From Bacteroidia bacterium (GTDB taxonomy: Bacteria > Bacteroidota > Bacteroidia > JABEUT01), in NCBI GenBank assembly GCA_013044305.1, contig JABEUT010000324.1, positions 1 to 9,147 on the forward strand: DNA of 9,147 nucleotides, given 5' to 3'. Below the pieces are notes generated by a model. That model saw only the letters and a list, made by a program, of their open reading frames with translations, did no database searches and was not told where the DNA came from. Made by a program: the position numbers and the translations under genes. Each line of letters begins with the position of its first letter. Position 1 is the first letter of the stretch. This document shows positions 6,097 through 9,147 of the stretch, piece by piece.

Positions 6097-6215
6097 GGCA
6101 GTTAGCGGACAAAGCCCTGTTTACTGAACAATACCATTGATAGAGTTGCGTGAGAGATACATGCTTGATTGATGGAAAGGGCAGCGGAAAGCCTCACACT
6201 GGCGACTATGGGGGC

Positions 6216-6250
6216 AAAAAAAAGCCGAGTCCTTTTCAGAACCCGGCTTT
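6216..6250 (-). terminator. Intrinsic terminator of rpsA
   Basis: On the minus strand AAAGCCGGGT (6250-6241), a 10-nt loop, then ACTCGGCTTT (6230-6221) forms a 10-bp stem with one G-U pair, followed by a run of eight T (6223-6216). It begins 20 bp after the rpsA stop codon. Confidence 0.88.
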
Positions 6251-6270
6251 ATAATTGGCTCTTATTTTAC

Positions 6271-8121
6271 TTATTCGCCTTCCGCTTCGTTCTTATCCAT
6301 TCTCGATTTCAGCTCCGAAAGTCCCGAAAGGTCGCCGAGGGTTGTTTTCTCAATGGTGCTCTTTATCTTTTTCACCGCCTGGCGTGTTTCTTTGGCTTCG
6401 GCTTTCTTTTCATTTCCTTCCTGGGTTTTTTCTTCGCGCAGTGAATCCTCTTTTATCCGTGAATGCGACAGAATTATTTTTTTGGAGTCCTTGTTGAATT
6501 CTATCACCTTAAAGTCGAGTACCTCATCGGCTTTTGCCGGCTGCCCGTTTTCTTTAATCAGGTGCTTGGCAGGAGCAAAACCTTCAACGCCGTAGGGAAG
6601 CATAACTGTAGCGCCTTTGTCCGACAGGCTGGTAATGGTTCCTTTGTGAATGGAGTCCATGGTGAAGATGGTTTCGAAGGTGTCCCAGGGATTTTCTTCA
6701 AGTTGCTTGTGTCCGAGCGACAGTCTCCTCGTTTCGGTATTCACTTCCAGCACTATGGTTTCAATCTTATCGCCTATCTTGGTGAATTCCGAAGGGTGTT
6801 TTATCTTCTTGGTCCAGGAGAGGTCGGATATATGTATCAGACCGTCTATGCCTTCTTCCAGTTCAACAAATACGCCGAAGTTTGTAAAGTTTCGAACGGT
6901 GCCTGTATGCTTTGAGCCTTTGGGGTACTTATCTAGTATGTTCGCCCAGGGGTCGGGGGTAAGTTGCTTAATGCCCAAGGTCATCTTTCTTTCTTCCTTA
7001 TTCATGGTAAGAATGAGCGCTTCGGTTTCGTCGCCAACTTTAAAGAAGTCGTGTGCGGTGCGCAAGTGCTGCGACCACGACATTTCCGATACGTGTATCA
7101 GTCCTTCTACTCCTGGGGCTATCTCAATAAATGCTCCATAGTCGGCTACCACCACAATTTTGCCTTTTACCCTGTCGCCTGCCTTCAGTTCGGTATTGAG
7201 CGAATCCCAGGGGTGCGGCGAGAGCTGCTTCAGGCCCAGTTGTATGCGTTTCTTCTCATTATCGAAGTCGAGTATCACCACGTGTATCTTCTGGCCGAGC
7301 TGCACCACTTCTTCGGGGTGGCTGATGCGGTACCACGACAGGTCGGTTATATGTATAAGCCCGTCCACTCCGCCCAGGTCAATGAATACGCCATAGGAGG
7401 TGATGTTTTTAACAGTGCCTTCGAGCACCTGTCCTTTCTCGAGTTTCGAGATGATTTCCTGTTTTTGCTGTTCAATTTCGGCTTCAATGAGCGCCTTGTG
7501 CGACACCACCACATTTTTGAATTCGGGGTTTATCTTCACCACCCTGAATTCCATGGTTTTGTTCACGTATGCATCGTAATCCCTTACCGGTTTCACGTCA
7601 ATCTGCGAACCGGGCAGGAACGCTTCCATGCCGAATACGTCAACAATGAGACCGCCTTTGGTGCGGCATTTCACAAAGCCTTTTATTATTTCGTTTGTAG
7701 CCAGGGCTTCGTTTACACGCTCCCATGCGCGTACAAAGCGGGCTTTTTTATGCGAAAGAACCAGTTGTCCGTTCTTGTCTTCCTGTTTTTCTACATATAC
7801 TTCAACCTTATCGCCTACCTTCAGGTCGGGGTTGTAGCGGAACTCGGTCAGCGGAATAACGCCTTCCGATTTATAGTTGATGTTTACAACAACATCCTTG
7901 CTTGTTTTTTCAACCACCGTGCCTTCCAGCACTTCGTGTTCGGCAATGGATGTAAGTGTTTTTTCGTAGGCGGTGGAAAGCTTCTCGCGTTCTGTGTCGG
8001 AGTAGTTGTCTTGTTTTTTGCCAATGGTGGCCCAGTTTATCTCCTGGGGCGGAGCCGCGGGGGCTATTACCAATTCTGGTTCCTGTTGCGCTTCCGTTTC
8101 CGGTCTGTTCTGATTTGCCAT
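6271..8121 (-). CDS. rpsA: 30S ribosomal protein S1
   Basis: A 616-residue protein with six S1 (OB-fold) domains at about 62-126, 143-209, 229-297, 314-386, 401-471 and 488-556. It binds mRNA on the 30S subunit and helps initiation, which matters in a phylum that largely lacks Shine-Dalgarno sites. Domains 3-5 carry the clear repeated signature YGVFIDLGGVDGLIHITDLSW (243-263), YGAFIEIAPGVEGLIHVSEMSW (328-349) and FGVFVELEEGIDGLIHISDLSW (415-436). Each is followed by a GLKQL.P.PW-type linker. Domains 1 and 2 are the diverged ribosome-docking pair. A Glu/Pro/Ala-rich N-terminal stretch (1-30) and a Lys/Glu-rich tail (560-616) have no domain. The start at 8121 (MANQNRPE) is the first ATG after the promoter and leader. 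The gene has its own promoter element and terminator, so it is probably a single-gene transcript. Confidence 0.97.
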   Translation of the reverse strand: MANQNRPETEAQQEPELVIAPAAPPQEINWATIGKKQDNYSDTEREKLSTAYEKTLTSIAEHEVLEGTVVEKTSKDVVVNINYKSEGVIPLTEFRYNPDLKVGDKVEVYVEKQEDKNGQLVLSHKKARFVRAWERVNEALATNEIIKGFVKCRTKGGLIVDVFGMEAFLPGSQIDVKPVRDYDAYVNKTMEFRVVKINPEFKNVVVSHKALIEAEIEQQKQEIISKLEKGQVLEGTVKNITSYGVFIDLGGVDGLIHITDLSWYRISHPEEVVQLGQKIHVVILDFDNEKKRIQLGLKQLSPHPWDSLNTELKAGDRVKGKIVVVADYGAFIEIAPGVEGLIHVSEMSWSQHLRTAHDFFKVGDETEALILTMNKEERKMTLGIKQLTPDPWANILDKYPKGSKHTGTVRNFTNFGVFVELEEGIDGLIHISDLSWTKKIKHPSEFTKIGDKIETIVLEVNTETRRLSLGHKQLEENPWDTFETIFTMDSIHKGTITSLSDKGATVMLPYGVEGFAPAKHLIKENGQPAKADEVLDFKVIEFNKDSKKIILSHSRIKEDSLREEKTQEGNEKKAEAKETRQAVKKIKSTIEKTTLGDLSGLSELKSRMDKNEAEGE

Positions 8122-8266
8122 TTTGCTTTTTTGTATGAAGGCGACTAAGCGCCACCCATACTTTATTCCTGCTTCCGGCTCGACAGGAGGGTTATTTAAT
8201 CTGTTATCGCCTGAATAACACCTTACTCTTTTTTTAATAAGGGCTGCAAAGGTAAGACTTTTTTTT
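8122..8266 (-). promoter_or_regulatory. Promoter element and structured leader of rpsA
   Basis: The minus strand has TACCTTTG at 8254-8247, an exact TAnnTTTG match, preceded by an A-tract (8266-8259) such as often boosts ribosomal promoters. Transcription would start near 8241-8244, giving a leader of about 120 nt. The leader contains a 6-bp stem, TGTTAT/ATAACA (8202-8207 with 8215-8220), and a 4-bp GGCG/CGCC stem (8140-8153) close to the ATG. S1 is known to repress its own mRNA in E. coli; the same here is inference. Confidence 0.55.
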
Positions 8267-8300
8267 AAACGAATGACATGGCTTCTGATTATTCTCCTTT

Positions 8301-8450
8301 TGGGGGCTGCCCTGCCTCACCGCCCGCTTCGCCTTGCGCCACCGCTAAAGCTAAGGCGGCACGCGGTCGCGTAGCCTTCGGCAGAGCAAGGCCGGTTTTA
8401 TCCCTGTTCGCACCATCTCACCTAACCCGCGCCGCCGCTTTTGTGCGGTA
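8301..8450. repeat. GC-rich hairpin-prone non-coding block
   Basis: About 150 bp of markedly GC-rich sequence lies between the rpsA promoter and the broken toxin gene, both of which are A/T-rich. It contains nested inverted repeats: GCCTTGC (8331-8337) with GCAAGGC (8386-8392), GCC (8338-8340) with GGC (8380-8382), and ACCGC (8341-8345) with GCGGT (8363-8367). CCGC/GCGG around 8435-8448 forms a separate short stem. A plus-strand frame (8278-8475) crosses it, but its Ala/Arg/Pro-rich translation looks like a by-product of GC content. It resembles dispersed palindromic intergenic repeats; that needs other copies to confirm. Confidence 0.45.
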
Positions 8451-8452
8451 CC

Positions 8453-8758
8453 TTACTTTTTCTTTATTCGTTTAAATATTTTCGTGGAATGCTGGTGACC
8501 ATGAACCACGCCGTATATTACTATATCTTGCTTTATTATTTCATAAATGACAAGGTACGGGAAACGTTCAAACAGCCCGTAACGGATTGCTTTTTTTCTT
8601 ACCTTGAAGATATATGGATTTTTCCTAAGTTGAACTATTAGCTCTTCCGCTTTAATGATAAACTCATTGCCTTAAGAATGTCGTTGTTCATTGTACCATA
8701 ACATTATCCGATGAAGGTCGTCATACGCCTGGTCGGTAATAATTATTTTATAGGTCAT
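8453..8758 (-). pseudogene. ParE/RelE-family toxin gene interrupted by an in-frame stop
   Basis: From ATG 8758-8756 the frame reads MTYKIIITDQAYDDLHRIM, then WYNEQRHS, then TAA (codon 29, 8674-8672). It continues in the same frame as GNEFIIKAEELIVQLRKNP (30-48), RYGLFERFPYLVIYEI (59-74) and VIYGVVHGHQHSTKIFKR (80-97) to a stop at 8455-8453, 101 codons in all. The WY.EQ...LG.EF...., NP..., RFPY.I.YE and V..V.H pattern is the common ParE/RelE toxin layout. The stop stands where family members usually have Leu or Gly before GNEF, so one substitution (for example TTA to TAA) explains it. The start overlaps the antitoxin stop as ATGA. Everything else is intact, so the lesion is recent or a sequencing error. 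Confidence 0.82.
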
Positions 8759-8994
8759 TTTTTAAGCGTTGAGCGCATCATTTTTTTTGTTTCTTTCCAG
8801 GTATATGTTTTGCTTTCTCCGTTTTTATAATTCCTTCTCCTGCCTTCAATTTCTGTCCATTGCCCGGGGCTCAAGTCATACTCCTCTTTGTGCTTTTTTT
8901 GATTTACGATTGTATATACCGCTTGTAAGAATCCGGCATCATTTATACTGTCTATTGCTTTCACTAACTCTTTTTTTAAAGTTGTTGCGGTCAT
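8755..8994 (-). CDS. Antitoxin of the second toxin-antitoxin operon (addiction-module-component type)
   Basis: A 79-residue charged protein. An N-terminal helical part (5-30) is followed by YDLSPGQWTEIEGRRRNYKNGE (39-60) and TYTWKETKKMMR (63-74). This L...QW.E...R...Y..G....W.E.K pattern is that of small antitoxins paired with ParE/RelE toxins. The ATG at 8994 is preferred over an in-frame start at 9027 because the extra 11 residues are unlike the family. The TGA (8757-8755) overlaps the toxin ATG. With its toxin broken, it may persist as a solitary repressor or an anti-addiction factor against related modules; that is inference. Confidence 0.75.
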   Translation of the reverse strand: MTATTLKKELVKAIDSINDAGFLQAVYTIVNQKKHKEEYDLSPGQWTEIEGRRRNYKNGESKTYTWKETKKMMRSTLKK

Positions 8995-9037
8995 AAATGT
9001 TTTTGAGTTTTTTATAAATTTAAACAAATTAATTCCC

Positions 9038-9139
9038 CTGTACCCGCTAAGCTGTGCTTAGTGCCTAAATAGTCCTGTAAGTTGCACTTACATTCATTAT
9101 CTGTACCCGTCAGCCCCCGTAGGCCTAATTACAAATTAG
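9038..9139. repeat. Cluster of three short dyads and a 9-bp direct repeat upstream of the second antitoxin
   Basis: Three dyads with 3-nt loops are seen: CTAAGC-TGT-GCTTAG (9047-9061), TGTAAGT-TGC-ACTTACA (9076-9092) and CTAATT-ACA-AATTAG (9125-9139). Their centres are at 9054, 9084 and 9132. The first two share TAAGnTGynCTTA, with paired positions changed together. CTGTACCCG occurs at 9038-9046 and again at 9101-9109, a 63-bp period. They lie 44-145 bp upstream of the minus-strand antitoxin ATG at 8994 and may be operators or part of a longer repeat cut by the window edge. Confidence 0.5.
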
Positions 9140-9147
9140 CATAAAAA

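Larger units (their letters stand above)
6017..6208. repeat. MITE-like 192-bp segment bounded by 11-bp inverted repeats
   Basis: TAGTCGCCAGT (6017-6027) and its exact complement ACTGGCGACTA (6198-6208) bound a non-coding segment. Each end has a TA, which would fit a TA target duplication with 9-bp terminal repeats GTCGCCAGT / ACTGGCGAC. No transposase fragment is recognised inside. The stretch 5938-6215 holds no convincing gene. A chance repeat is possible. Confidence 0.3.

Noticed and set aside
6100..6130. GTTAGCG-like string considered as an integron attC or attI core
   Set aside because: It does not match GTTRRRY, and no paired complementary core or integrase gene is seen.
5938..6215. Possible tRNA or small RNA gene in the long gap after the toxin
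   Set aside because: No T-loop GGTTCRA-type sequence or cloverleaf arrangement was found. The hairpins present are described as repeats instead.
6169..6497. Overlapping plus-strand frames near the end of rpsA
   Set aside because: They run through the rpsA terminator and the antisense of its C-terminal tail, with no recognisable domain.
6964..8148. 394-codon open frame on the plus strand opposite rpsA
   Set aside because: It is antisense to the unambiguous S1 gene, its translation is aromatic-rich and unlike any family, and no promoter or context supports it.
8278..8475. 65-codon plus-strand frame over the GC-rich block
   Set aside because: The Ala/Arg/Pro-rich translation follows from GC-rich inverted repeats, and it runs into the antisense of the toxin pseudogene.
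9038..9147. Repeated CTGTACCCG considered as a CRISPR array
   Set aside because: The repeated unit is only 9 bp, occurs twice, and has no regular repeat-spacer pattern or cas gene.

Overview
The window looks like a chromosomal segment of a Bacteroidota (Bacteroidetes) bacterium. Three things suggest this. Several genes are preceded by the phylum's characteristic -7 promoter element TAnnTTTG, and Shine-Dalgarno sequences are mostly absent. A serine-palmitoyltransferase-type enzyme is present, as expected for sphingolipid-making Bacteroidota. The ribosomal protein S1 is a long six-domain form with a charged C-terminal tail. No species can be named from the sequence alone.

Layout, left to right. 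(1) Positions 1-464, minus strand: the N-terminal part of a protein with a response-regulator receiver fold whose phosphoacceptor Asp is replaced by Asn; it runs off the left edge. (2) Positions 465-806: a 342-bp divergent intergenic region with a 16-bp perfect palindrome that has an FNR-type core, plus other dyads. (3) Positions 807-3101, plus strand: a two-gene unit of an alpha-oxoamine synthase (probable serine palmitoyltransferase) and an extended-SDR NAD(P)-dependent epimerase/reductase, probably early steps of sphingolipid/ceramide synthesis. (4) Positions 5320-3120, minus strand: pyrR, a short linker with a possible 31-codon ORF, pyrB, then a QueD/PTPS-family gene. (5) Positions 5466-5937, plus strand: a compact type II toxin-antitoxin pair (antitoxin, then RelE-like toxin) divergent from pyrR. 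(6) Positions 5938-6215: non-coding, with a palindrome, a two-part stem-loop and an 11-bp inverted repeat 192 bp across that resembles a small non-autonomous mobile element. (7) Positions 8121-6271, minus strand: rpsA, with a clear promoter element, a ~120-nt leader and an intrinsic terminator. (8) Positions 8301-8450: a GC-rich, hairpin-prone non-coding block. (9) Positions 8994-8453, minus strand: a second toxin-antitoxin operon with an intact antitoxin and a ParE/RelE-type toxin broken by one in-frame stop. (10) Positions 9028-9147: a cluster of three short dyads, two of them related by compensating base changes.

How the parts fit. The conserved blocks are lipid synthesis (807-3101), pyrimidine synthesis and its regulator (3680-5320) and translation (rpsA). 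The two toxin-antitoxin loci and the repeat-like blocks sit between or beside them, which is the pattern of small insertions into intergenic spaces. I see no strong case for an entirely new multi-gene system. The best second looks are the degenerate receiver, the apparent duplication of the pyrB start region, the inactivated toxin beside an intact antitoxin, and the covarying dyads at the right edge.
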